Source: JAHEDT01 sp963825615
GTDB taxonomy: Bacteria > Desulfobacterota > Desulfuromonadia > Desulfuromonadales > BM103
DNA: 64,000 nt
Assembly (NCBI GenBank): GCA_963825615.1
Contig: CAWGTV010000003.1
Location: 549,700-613,699, forward strand
Direction: 5' to 3'
Shown piece by piece: positions 39,355-48,034 of the stretch; position 1 is the stretch's first letter; each line of letters begins with the position of its first letter. The position numbers and the translations under genes were made by a program. Under the pieces are notes generated by a model. That model worked only from the letters and a program-made list of their open reading frames with translations, was not told the DNA's origin and did not search any database.

Positions 39355-39361
39355 ATGAACA
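39345..39361. promoter_or_regulatory. Operator site 2, TGTTCA-N5-TGAACA, overlapping the start codon
   Basis: A perfect inverted repeat with spacer TTTCA; the ATG start codon of the regulator (39355-39357) lies across the spacer and right half-site. Its centre is 69 bases from that of site 1. It suggests negative autoregulation. Confidence 0.65.
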
Positions 39362-39981
39362 ATAGTCATAACGATCACGACGACCTGCGCCCCTTTCTGC
39401 TCATGTCAGAGTTGGAGAATGGCGAACCGATTTCCCAACGGGAAATTGCCGGGCGTGCTGGACTCGCTTTGGGCCTCGTCAATTCTTACCTCAAGACACT
39501 GGTCCAAAAGGGGTTCGTCACTGTCAAATCCTACCCTCGCAACCGCTATGCTTATCTTCTGACACCTAAGGGGTTCGCTGAAAAAAGTCGCCTCGCCTTC
39601 CAGCACCTGAGCAACTACAACAAGATTTACCGGGTCACCCGTCAAGAGAGCCTGATCAAATTTAGGGCGCTACGCGAGCAAGGTGTGAAGCGTGTCATCT
39701 TCTGCGGTCTGGACGAACTGACCGAAATCGCTTACCTTTCCTTGCGAGAGGCGCAGTTGCAACTTGCAATGATTATCGACGAAATCCCAGGCGCCATTTT
39801 TATCGACTACCCTGTTCTTTCTATTGAGCATGGAGTCAAAAAGTTGGAAGGCCCAATTGTCATTACCTCCTTGAAGCGGTCAGGAGCACTGAGAATAGCC
39901 CTGCTTGAACACGGAGTTAATGAGGAAGACATTATTGCTCCATCGTTTACCTTCGAGGAGACTTTACATTCCGGGCACTGA
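39355..39981 (+). CDS. Winged-helix transcriptional regulator of an envelope polysaccharide locus
   Basis: About 208 residues from ATG 39355; an alternative TTG start is at 39319. A MarR-like winged helix occupies residues 15-85: ISQREIAGRAGLALGLVNSYLKTLVQKGFV, then the wing NRYAYLLTPKGFAEK. The remaining part, with VKRVIFCGLDELTEIAYLSL, LQLAMIIDEI and GPIVITSLKRSGALR, resembles a Rossmann-like sensor for a nucleotide-sugar-type ligand. This architecture is common at the start of EPS and O-antigen clusters. Two identical operators overlap and precede its start. It probably controls the wzm-wzt genes that follow. Confidence 0.8.
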   Translation: MNNSHNDHDDLRPFLLMSELENGEPISQREIAGRAGLALGLVNSYLKTLVQKGFVTVKSYPRNRYAYLLTPKGFAEKSRLAFQHLSNYNKIYRVTRQESLIKFRALREQGVKRVIFCGLDELTEIAYLSLREAQLQLAMIIDEIPGAIFIDYPVLSIEHGVKKLEGPIVITSLKRSGALRIALLEHGVNEEDIIAPSFTFEETLHSGH

Positions 39982-40145
39982 TCACTCCATACCCCTGAGG
40001 TGGCCAGTACATATAGCAAATGGCTGAAGACATGGGAACCAAGATTAATAGGGTCACGATTAGCTAAAGATAATTACGTTTCAAATAATCTTGAGAGTTT
40101 TGATATATAAACAATCAATCCAGACAAAACGGATAGCTGGCTCTA

Positions 40146-41040
40146 ATGAACGAAGCAAACAATTCAACTTCATATGATCAACAGATCATTTCAAACGGCT
40201 GCGAAGAGTGGTCCGAAATCATCCAACCTGTGACAGGCTGGTTCGATATCCACCTCGGCTGAGCTGTGGCGCTACCGCGACCTGATCATGCTCTTCGTGC
40301 GGCGCGATTTCGTCGCCATCTACAAGCAGACCATTCTTGGCCCCCTGTGGTACCTGATCCAACCGATCACAACCACCCTGGTCTTCACGGTGATCTTCGG
40401 CAGAGTCGCCAACTTGCCCACCGACGGGCTGCCGCAGGTACTCTTCTATCTGTCGGGAGTCATCGCCTGGCGCTACTTCGCCGATTGCCTGACCAAGACC
40501 AGCAACACCTTCGTCGCTAACGCCAGCATCTTCGGCAAGGTCTACTTCCCGCGGCTCTGCATCCCAATTTCGGTGGTTATCAGCAACCTAATCGGCTTCG
40601 CGATCCAGTTGCTGCTCTTCCTCTGCTTCTTCTTTTACTACTGGAGCACTGGAACCGATATCCACCCGCAGTGGGTCGCTATTTCTTCTGCCGCTGTTGA
40701 TGCTGCAGATGGCCGCCCTCGGTCTCGGTTTCGGCATTATCGTCTCATCCATGACCACCAAGTACCGCGACCTGACCCACTTGGTCGGCTTCGGTGTGCA
40801 GTTGTGGATGTATGGCACCCCCATCGTCTACCCGGCCAGCATGGTCCCGGAAAAATGGCATTGGGCACTCAACCTCAACCCCATGGCTCCGATCATTGAA
40901 GCGTTCAGATATGCTTTTCTGGGTGTAGGCACCGTAGACTTCGCGAGTATTGCGACCAGTGCAGTCATGACGTTGTTATTGTGGCGGTGGGAATTATCTT
41001 GTTTAGCCGAATTGAAAAAAGTTTCATGGATACGGTTTGA
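40146..41040 (+). CDS. wzm: O-antigen ABC transporter permease (Wzm-like), frame broken
   Basis: ABC-2 type permease exporting polysaccharide across the inner membrane. The true start (ATG 40146) reads SEIIQPVTGWFDIHL, then a break at about 40,260, then ELWRYRDLIMLFVRRDFVAIYKQTILGPLWYLIQP, the classic Wzm N-terminus. Six membrane helices follow, with breaks near 40,675 and 40,978. The last frame ends ILFSRIEKSFMDTV at 41040. The joined length is about 297 residues. Its partner ATPase begins just downstream. Confidence 0.86.
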
Positions 41041-41108
41041 CTTGGACATCAATACCCGAAAGAAAAACATAAAAAGTGAAATAAATGCGGATTTTAGCCC
41101 TGGCCCCA

Positions 41109-41385
41109 TGACGAATAAGCAGATGATAAAAAACAACAATGAAAAAACAAAGGAACTAAAGGATTCCGGCGAGTTGTCTGCAGCGATTGACATCCGTCCT
41201 GTAGACTTCTCAGCCGGTTCCAACGTAGTCATCAGAGTAGAGGAATTATGGAAGGAATATCACCTTGGTAGCATCAGCCATAAATCACTGAGCAAAGACC
41301 TCCAGTCTTGGTGGGCCCGTAAACAAGGCAAGGAAGATCCGAATGCTACAATCGATCAAATCAATCTGTTATCTGCCAATAGTCT
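41109..41385 (+). CDS. wzt: O-antigen ABC transporter ATP-binding protein (Wzt-like), cut off by the junction
   Basis: Only the N-terminal 90 or so residues are present: a hydrophilic extension, then VIRVEELWKEYHLGSISHKSLSKDLQSWWARKQGKEDPNAT, which is diagnostic of Wzt-type ATPases. The Walker motifs should follow, but the sequence switches to GC-rich unrelated coding DNA between 41,345 and 41,401. The ORF stays open past the junction only by chance. Truncation by chimeric assembly is the likely cause. Confidence 0.75.
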
Positions 41386-41401
41386 CCGCAGTAGTGACAC
41401 G
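41345..41401. other. Junction between two genomes (probable assembly chimera)
   Basis: Before this interval the DNA is of moderate GC with deltaproteobacterial genes. After it the DNA is GC-rich with actinobacterial genes. Both flanking genes (wzt and the WD40 gene) are incomplete at the joint, and no integrase, repeat or insertion end is found there. Confidence 0.8.
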
Positions 41402-43302
41402 GTCGGCGAGCGGTACCGACGACAGGTTGATCGTCGTCGACCTCGGGACCGGTCGCACGGTTCGCGAGTTGACTCGCGTACCCGGGCGATCTGATCGGCA
41501 TTGGCGTCAGCGGCGACGGGACCAGGGTTGGTGTGCTCGCGGTCGAGCGCAGCGACCGGGGCGCACGCTCGTGATCCTCGACACGACGTCGGGTGCGACG
41601 GTTGCAGGACCGCTCGAGGTCGATCTGGAGACCACTCAGCTGGCCCTCGACGCCGCCGGCCAGCGGCTGGCCACCGTCACCGGCACCGACGGTCGGGTCA
41701 CGATCTACGACGCCGGCACCGGCCAGATCACGGGGGAGATCGAACCGGTCGAGGGCGTGCCAGCGAGCGTCAGTGGGTGGCGCGCCGGCGCAGTCGCCTT
41801 CACCCCGTCCGGGCTGCTGCTCGTCGGCTCGTTGGGCACGGGCTTGAGAGAATTCGACATCGCCTCGGCCCCCCAGTTGGTTGAGACCATCGACGTCCCT
41901 CCGTTGGCGACCGCCTCGACGATCGTCGTCGTCGACGGTGGCAGGGCAGTGATCACCCAGGGGGCCGACAACGACGCCACCGACGGGTTCTCACAGCCCG
42001 GAGCCTTGGCGCGGATCGATCTCGAACTTGGCGAGGTCGACTGGGTCGTCGACGGCGATCGTTACGGCTTCGGCGAGTGCCAGGCGTTGGCGACCGATTC
42101 GGTCGGTGATCGGCTCTGGTGCGGCAACTACTTCGGCGTGATCCGCGAACGGTCGGGGGCAACCGGGGAAGCTCTCGGGCGCTGAGCTGCAGAACCAGGA
42201 AGGGGCTCGTCGCCGACCTGGCCCTCGTGGAGGACACGACGCTCGTGGCCTTCGGCGGGAACGCGGGCTCGATCGCTCGCTGGCGCGTCGACGGGACCGG
42301 GTTGCTCCAGCGACTGGTCGACGACCATCTTGCGTTCCTGTCGTACGCCCCGGATGGGAACGTCTTGGCCGCACGGCGGCGCGGCTCACCGTACGACGAG
42401 GGCTACCAGCTGGTCGACGCCTCGACCGGCGAGACCGTACGCGTGCTGGACGAGTACGAGTGGGCGTCGTCGACGGGCAGTCGCGTGTCGGGCTGACGTG
42501 GTCAGGAACGGTCCGGGTCGAACACCGGCGACGGACGACCGATCTCCGAGTTCGATGCCGTACGGACCGACGGCCTCGAGACGGCCGTGGTCGATCCCGA
42601 AGGCGAGCTCGTTGCCCTGGGATACGACGATGGGACGACTGACGTATACGACATTGACGCCGGGCGACTCGAGCGCAGGTTCGGGGGCAACCCGAGGGAG
42701 CGCCCCGGCGGAGGCGTTCGCGATTGCTGTCGACACGGGTCGCAACCGCCTTTACGTCGCCGGATTCGGTGTCTGGGCGTACGATCTCGGGACCGGAGCG
42801 GTCGTGGGCCATCGGTCCGACCGTTCGATCCTGAACGTCGGAGCGGCCGCCGGGCACGTCGTCGTCGCCCTCACCGACGGCCGACTCGAGGTGGTCGACC
42901 CCGACACGCTCGTGACCGAGCAGACCCTGACTGGAGCTCGCGGGTTCGTCGAACAGCTGCGACTGTCGACCGATGGTCGACGGGTCCTCGCGGCCGGGAA
43001 CGACGGGAGTGTCGCCCTGTACGACTTGTCGCAGCGCGGCCCCGCCTGGTCGGCGGAACGTGGCCGCGCAACTCCGGGGCAACACGGGTGTCCAGGTCGA
43101 TCTGCGCGCCGATGGTCTCGAAGCCATGGTCGCTCGCCGTTCCGGTGAAGGCTTTGTGGCGTGGGATCTACGTACGGAAGCGTGGGTCAGTGCGGCCTGC
43201 ACGATTGCTGGCCGGGACCTCACCGTAGACGAGTCGGCCACCTACCTCGACGGACTAGGCAGCCCCGGTACCTGTTCTGACCAGGTGCTTTCCGTTCCCT
43301 GA
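41386..43302 (+). pseudogene. WD40/beta-propeller protein, 5' end missing and several frame breaks
   Basis: At least seven propeller-blade-like repeats are readable in changing frames: DDRLIVVDLGTGRTVREL, RTLVILDTTSGATVAGPL, GRVTIYDAGTGQITGEI, GTTDVYDIDAGRLERRF, GRLEVVDPDTLVTEQTL and GSVALYDLSQRG. Breaks lie near 41,480, 42,150, 42,500, 42,700 and 43,070. The end, WVSAACTIAGRDLTVDESATYL, is the usual C-terminus of actinobacterial WD40 proteins, often fused to an AfsR/SARP or BTAD regulator that would be upstream of the junction. Start lost at the junction. Confidence 0.7.
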
Positions 43303-43361
43303 GCGTCGCGTCCGGGGTTTGCGACTGGATTGCGATCGCGGTTCCGGCGGATCATCACCTC

Positions 43362-44805
43362 ATGCATCGTGATCACTGCCCCGTTCAGCGTCCTGCGTTC
43401 AACTCCTCGTCGTCTCCGCGCACGAGAGCGATACGTCGCGTCGGCCCGCTTATCGTGGCAGCAAGCCTGCTCGGCGCATGCGGGACGGATCGAGACTCTG
43501 TTTCGGGTCCGTCGACGACCACCGTTGCGACGTCGGCTCGGCTCGCAGCCGCGTCGACAGTTCCCAGCGACGTCCACGGCCCCTGCGACGGCCCTAGAGA
43601 CGACCGACAGCGTCGTTCAAGGCTCGGTTGCACCGTGGGTCGAGGACCTCGAAGCGCTGGATTCCCAGATTCGAACGAGGGATCCGGCCCCGTTCGTCAA
43701 GACCTCCGAAGCAGACTGGGCTGCGCGGATCGCCGAGCTGAAGCAGGCGCTGCCGACGATGACCCATGAGGACGCCGTTGTTGCAGTGACAGAACTTGTC
43801 GCGATGCTCGACAGTCATTCAGGTCTCTACCCATACGAAGTCGGTTTCAACTTCTATGGAGTTGCACTGTTCCAGTTCGCGGACGGTATCTATGCCCTCA
43901 ACGCCTACGACCGAGCATTGGTCGGGGCTCGACTTCTTCGCGTCGGAGACACTCCAGTCGATGAGGTCCTCAAGGCAATCACCCCGTTGGTGAACGCCGA
44001 CAATGAGAGTGCGTTGCGGGATTGGCTGCCCTTCTACAGCGTCGTTGCCGAGTACCTCCACGCGAAGGGGATCGTCAAGGACCCTGCGAGTCCACGGTTC
44101 GAGTTCCAGAAGACAGACGGATCGACCGTAACGGTTGACCCACCGATCCTGACGGCCGATGACTTCGCAGAGCAGATCCTCCTCGGCGAGGACTTCAGCT
44201 TCGACCCTGGACCGCCCTTCCGTGTCCCGACTGCAGTCACTCGTCGCCTGGAGGAGATCTACTTCGAGCTGGACGCAGCCCACGAGGCTTTCGTGATCCA
44301 CTACAACTACAGCCAGAACGGCATCGATACCACTGCGGCGGTGGCCGCGATGCGGAAGGCCCTCGACGATGGGACGGCTAAATCCGTCGTCTTGGACGTT
44401 AGGTACGCGCGTGGCGGCGCCTACGACCCGTCGGAGAGCTTCCGGAGCGTGCTGCGCGACGACACGCGGATCAACCGGCCCGGAGGGCTCTACGTCGTCG
44501 TTGGGAGGGAGTCCTACTCGGCCACCACGGCGCTCGTGTCGTGGCTTGAGCAAAACACGGCGGCAACCTTCGTCGGAGAGCCAACGCCCGCTCGGGCAAA
44601 CCCCTTGGGCAACGAAGCCGTCTTCACCCTTCCCAACTCGATGCTCCCTGTTCACTTCCCGACGAGTTTCCTCATCGCGGGGTCGACCGATACCCGCGAT
44701 GCCGTTCGCCCCGACATTCCTGTCGAGTCCACCGCCGGCGAGTTCTTTTCGGGGACCGATCCCGCACTCGAGGCAGCCCTGAACGCAGCGTCGACCGGTA
44801 GTTGA
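43362..44805 (+). CDS. S41-like peptidase lipoprotein, one frame break
   Basis: The first frame, from ATG 43362, gives a lipoprotein signal (GPLIVAASLLGACG). A break near 43,564 (CCC run) moves into the frame that runs to 44805. The main part has DAVVAVTELVAMLDSHSGLYPYE near the start and a C-terminal S41-like domain: VVLDVRYARGGAYDP, then GGLYVVVGRESYSATTALVSWLEQ with a candidate catalytic serine and FVGEPTPARANPLGN. Related to tail-specific/C-terminal processing peptidases, but a PDZ domain is not obvious. Probably acts on the outer face of the membrane. Confidence 0.75.
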
Positions 44806-45000
44806 ACAGCCACCGGAACCCACGACTCAATTCGGCCGACCCTGAGGGCCAGAGACGGGAGATTGCGTTGGCCCCGTAGCTCGCGTCCGCCGAATAATGA
44901 CAACAACGGATGGTCACAGCCGCGCAGCATCGCCGGCGTTACGAGCGAGTGGATCGCTCGGTATCACACGCTCGTAGTACCGGGTCTCCGGTCGGCGTGT

Positions 45001-45243
45001 TCAGGCGGTCTTGGTGGTGTGTTCGAGTTCGTGGTCGACAGCGCGTCGAATCCACGACGAGACGGATCGGTCGTCGGCGTCTGCTGCATCGCGAATCTTG
45101 GCGAGCGTCTCGGGCGGGAACCGCACCGGGACGGGCTCGGACAGGTTCGACCGCCGGCGACGCGCCGGTCCCTGGGGTGTCTGGTTGTCGGGGTCGGCGT
45201 AGAAGTCGCGTTCTTCTTGTCGGGTCATCTTCTTGGTTGTCAT
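45001..45243 (-). CDS. Ribbon-helix-helix antitoxin (BrnA-like)
   Basis: 80 residues from ATG 45243, which overlaps the upstream toxin stop in ATGA. The N-terminal half is charged (MTRQEERDFYADPDNQ). The C-terminal half is a ribbon-helix-helix domain: PVPVRFPPETLAKIRDAADADDRSVSSWIRRAV. As second gene after a toxin-like gene it fits BrnTA order. Expected to bind DNA as a dimer and neutralise the toxin; this is inferred from context. Confidence 0.7.
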   Translation of the reverse strand: MTTKKMTRQEERDFYADPDNQTPQGPARRRRSNLSEPVPVRFPPETLAKIRDAADADDRSVSSWIRRAVDHELEHTTKTA

Positions 45244-45545
45244 CGGTCCTCCTTGTACCTGTCGGCGAGATGCTTGGCGGCGATGTAGCAGCCGATCGGC
45301 CGGCACCTGGTCGGGTCGTCGTGATCGGACGGGGCGAGCGGCACCATCAACACCTGGCCAGCGATCTCGGCGACCATCAACCAGTGCGCCGGTGGTTTGG
45401 CTGGATAGAACAGCGGGTCCGAGTTCCAGATCTCATAGATGTCGTCGATGCCGAAGGGGTCGTGTTTGAACAGATGGGCGGCTTGCCGGTCGATCTCAAA
45501 CGGATCGGTGTCATCCAACCGATCGAGATCGAACAACTCACCCAC
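45240..45545 (-). CDS. BrnT-like toxin candidate
   Basis: 101 residues. The HLFKHDPFGIDDIYEIWNSDPLFY segment and the later AHWLMVAEIAGQVLMVPLAPS and CRPIGCYIAAKHLADRYKE are spaced like the H...H-G/F...D...RP/S...Y pattern of BrnT RNase-like toxins. The overall similarity is weak. It is followed in coupled fashion by an RHH antitoxin and preceded by an integrase gene 38 bases upstream. Function inferred mainly from the gene pair. Confidence 0.55.
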   Translation of the reverse strand: MGELFDLDRLDDTDPFEIDRQAAHLFKHDPFGIDDIYEIWNSDPLFYPAKPPAHWLMVAEIAGQVLMVPLAPSDHDDPTRCRPIGCYIAAKHLADRYKEDR

Positions 45546-45583
45546 AACCAGAGTGTATTACAAACGGATACGAACGTCGAGCG

Positions 45584-46522
45584 TCAACCGGGACGGGTCG
45601 CTCCCGCAATGAACGTCGACACGATGTAGGTGGCATGCCGATCGAGGCTTCGCCGGGCCCGGTCGTAGCGCATCGTCGTTCGAGGGTCGGCGTGCGATGC
45701 GGCTTCTTGAACGTCGCGGAGTGGGACGCCGGCGTCGAGGGCGGCGGTGATGAACGAGTGCCGGAGGCTGTGCGGCGAGATGCGCTTGTCGATCCCAGCA
45801 CGTTTCACGAGTCGCTTGACCATCCGGTCGGCGCAGTATCGGTCCATTCGTCCGCCTTCGACGCCGAGGAAGATCGGGCCCATCGTGCGTTCGCCGATGT
45901 ACAGATCGAGTGCTCGTCCGGTGCGGGGTGCGATCGGGATCGTGACGTGCTTGCCGCCCTTGCGGACGATCGCCAACGTCCGATGACCGCGTTCGGTGGA
46001 CAGGTCGTCGATGTCGGCGTTCAATGCTTCGGAGATCCGCAGCCCGTTCAGCGCAAGCAGTGTGATCAACGCGCCGTCGCGGAGATCACCCAGCCCGGCC
46101 TGCACGAGCAGCGCGCCGAGTTCGTTGCGATCGAGCCCGAGGGTGCGTGATTCGTCGTGGACTTTCGGGCGACGCACGTTGAGCGCCGGGTTTTTGTCCA
46201 GGATGTCTTCGATCTGGCAGTACTTGTAGAACGACGACAACGTCGACAGGCGCCGTCCGATCGTCGATGCCATCCGGCCTTCTTGTTCCATCCAACGCGC
46301 GAACGTCTCGAGATGGGGACGCTTCACGTTCAACAAGTTGAAGCCGTGGTCGTGGCACCAGCCGGCGAAGATCCGCAGATCGGTCGCGTAGCTCTTGCGA
46401 GTGGGGTCGGTGTAGCCGGCGATGAACGCCGCGACGGCGACGCGTTCGGTGATGATCACCGGGTCGTCGTAGCGAACGACTTCAGCAGCGTGGACGGTGG
46501 TGGTGTTCGTGGTGTCGGCCAT
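45584..46522 (-). CDS. Tyrosine recombinase/integrase
   Basis: 312 residues from ATG 46522, which has AAGGAGG upstream (ORF extends to 46630). An N-terminal SAM-like core-binding domain (SYATDLRIFAGWCHDHGF, IGRRLSTLSSFYKYCQ) precedes the catalytic domain. The R-H-R-H-Y set is visible: LNGLRISEAL, PHSLRHSFI, EAASHADPRTT and MRYDRARRSLDRH. Could be an element integrase or a XerC-like resolvase. The adjacent toxin-antitoxin genes and the tRNA fragment at 59,394 favour a mobile element. Confidence 0.9.
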   Translation of the reverse strand: MADTTNTTTVHAAEVVRYDDPVIITERVAVAAFIAGYTDPTRKSYATDLRIFAGWCHDHGFNLLNVKRPHLETFARWMEQEGRMASTIGRRLSTLSSFYKYCQIEDILDKNPALNVRRPKVHDESRTLGLDRNELGALLVQAGLGDLRDGALITLLALNGLRISEALNADIDDLSTERGHRTLAIVRKGGKHVTIPIAPRTGRALDLYIGERTMGPIFLGVEGGRMDRYCADRMVKRLVKRAGIDKRISPHSLRHSFITAALDAGVPLRDVQEAASHADPRTTMRYDRARRSLDRHATYIVSTFIAGATRPG

Positions 46523-46826
46523 TGCGGCCTCCTTGGGTGACCCAGCCTCCCGAGAAGGCGGGCCATCCACGTTCGCGCCGATTCCTGCCGCGACTGGCGG
46601 GATTATCGGGTGCCACGAGTTGGGCCGCACTGCGGCGCGCCCGCCGGCATTCGGAGCGGGATTACGTGCGCCGTTACCGAGTGCCCCAACCGGTCAGATC
46701 GTGGGTAGTACGCCAGTCGTCGACGGCTCGACTCCCCAGATCGATGGCGCTATCCGTGACAGGTCTGACAGCTGTCGTGCCGGGTCCACTTGCCTCGCGT
46801 GGCCTGCGGGGCCGAGGTCTTCGTCT
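46523..46826. other. Intergenic region
   Basis: About 300 GC-rich bases between integrase and isochorismatase genes. No supported ORF, tRNA or clear repeat was seen. Confidence 0.4.
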
Positions 46827-47555
46827 TCAGGCCGGGACGGCGGTGTTCGTGGCCAGAGCCGTGACGAGATCCGGCGAGGTGGCGACGTGAGCGAAGAGCA
46901 GTTCCAGGGTGAGTAGCGACGCTTCGTGGTTGGATCGTGGAGCGTCGAGGGCGATCGGCTCGGCCGTTGCGTCGCTCACGATGAGGCAGTGGTAATCACG
47001 GAACATGGCGTCGCGGACCGTTGAATCGACACAGACGCTCGTGGTCGCACCGACAACGATCAGACGCTCGACACCCTTACGACGGAGCACGTCGTCCAAG
47101 TCGGTCATGTAAAAGCCGCTGTAGCGGGTCTTGTACAGCACCACGTCGTCCGCGCCAGGGGCCAACTCGTCGACGATGTCAGTGTTCCAGCAGTCTCGTA
47201 CGAGGACGCGGGAGGGCTCACCATTCGGGGCTGTCACGGGATCGCCGACCCGGAGAGCCGCGTGCTTCAGCCACGTCGGAGACATCGGGTAACCGGCGTC
47301 GTCCAGATCGGGACGGAAGCCCATCTTCAGGTACACGATCGGCAACTCGTTCGCGCGCGCAGATTCGAGCACCGCACGCACGTTGGGGACGATCGCCTGA
47401 ATACACGTGATGTCGATGCCAGCCCGATCGAACATCCCGCCCGACGACGCGAAATCGTTCTGCATGTCCACGACCACGACGGCCGTCTTCGTTGGCTCCA
47501 ACGAGAACGGTGCTGGCCTCGCCGGGACCTCGACCGTCTGATGCTCGGTAGCCAC
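46827..47555 (-). CDS. Isochorismatase-family cysteine hydrolase (RutB-like)
   Basis: 242 residues from GTG 47555 with GAGGAGG upstream; the ORF extends to 47681. Catalytic triad residues are visible: Asp in VVVVDMQNDF, Lys in LYKTRYSGFY and Cys in GATTSVCVDSTVRDA. PIVYLKMGFRPDL and the long N-terminal lead resemble ureidoacrylate amidohydrolase RutB and its relatives, which hydrolyse amide bonds in pyrimidine or biuret-type breakdown. The true substrate is not known; no other rut genes are nearby. Confidence 0.87.
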   Translation of the reverse strand: MATEHQTVEVPARPAPFSLEPTKTAVVVVDMQNDFASSGGMFDRAGIDITCIQAIVPNVRAVLESARANELPIVYLKMGFRPDLDDAGYPMSPTWLKHAALRVGDPVTAPNGEPSRVLVRDCWNTDIVDELAPGADDVVLYKTRYSGFYMTDLDDVLRRKGVERLIVVGATTSVCVDSTVRDAMFRDYHCLIVSDATAEPIALDAPRSNHEASLLTLELLFAHVATSPDLVTALATNTAVPA

Positions 47556-48034
47556 ACCGCCTCCTCGAATCCCGTGCTCGACTACCGCAGAGCCTGCCCG
47601 AACCGAAGCCTCGGCGCAACTGTGACTCGAGGGAGACCACACCATCGCTGAAACGCCGCTCGGCCAGTGATTACCGGGCACCCGGCTTGGGCCGTGATGC
47701 GGCGCAAGGACGCGGCCGCCGGGCGGGTTATTGCGCTGGTGTTATGTGTCGATGTCCAGCAATCGTTCGATGTCCGGCAACGCCGGGATCGTCACCTCCG
47801 GTCGAGCCGCCGCCCCCGATCACCTCCGGCGGCAGGCCGTGCAAGAACGCAGCGCTGCGAACCCGATCGCCGCTCGGACGTGACGCTCGGTGAGCTCGGA
47901 GAGGTCCGCGACGATCTCCCCCGATCGCCCGAGAACAGGGCAGAAAGTCCCCTGGTAGGGCTAGCACGGATGTCCCATGTCGCAACACGGGCGCTGGTCG
48001 CATGATGAAGGAAGTACCCGCGAAAGGGATTGTC
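47556..48034. other. Intergenic region with possible antitoxin remnant
   Basis: About 480 bases. On the minus strand 47820-47936 reads GEIVADLSELTERHVRAAIGFAALR, which recalls the C-terminal part of DUF433-type antitoxins, but the N-terminal part is absent and there is no start. No other gene is supported. Confidence 0.25.

Noticed and set aside
41041..41494. Continuous ORF from wzm through wzt into the right half
   Set aside because: The open frame past 41,401 is accidental; residues after the junction match nothing in Wzt while the other frame gives clear WD40 repeats.
47820..47936. DUF433-like antitoxin remnant on the minus strand
   Set aside because: Only about 25 residues resemble the C-terminal part, with no start, no ribosome site and no partner toxin; too little to call a gene.
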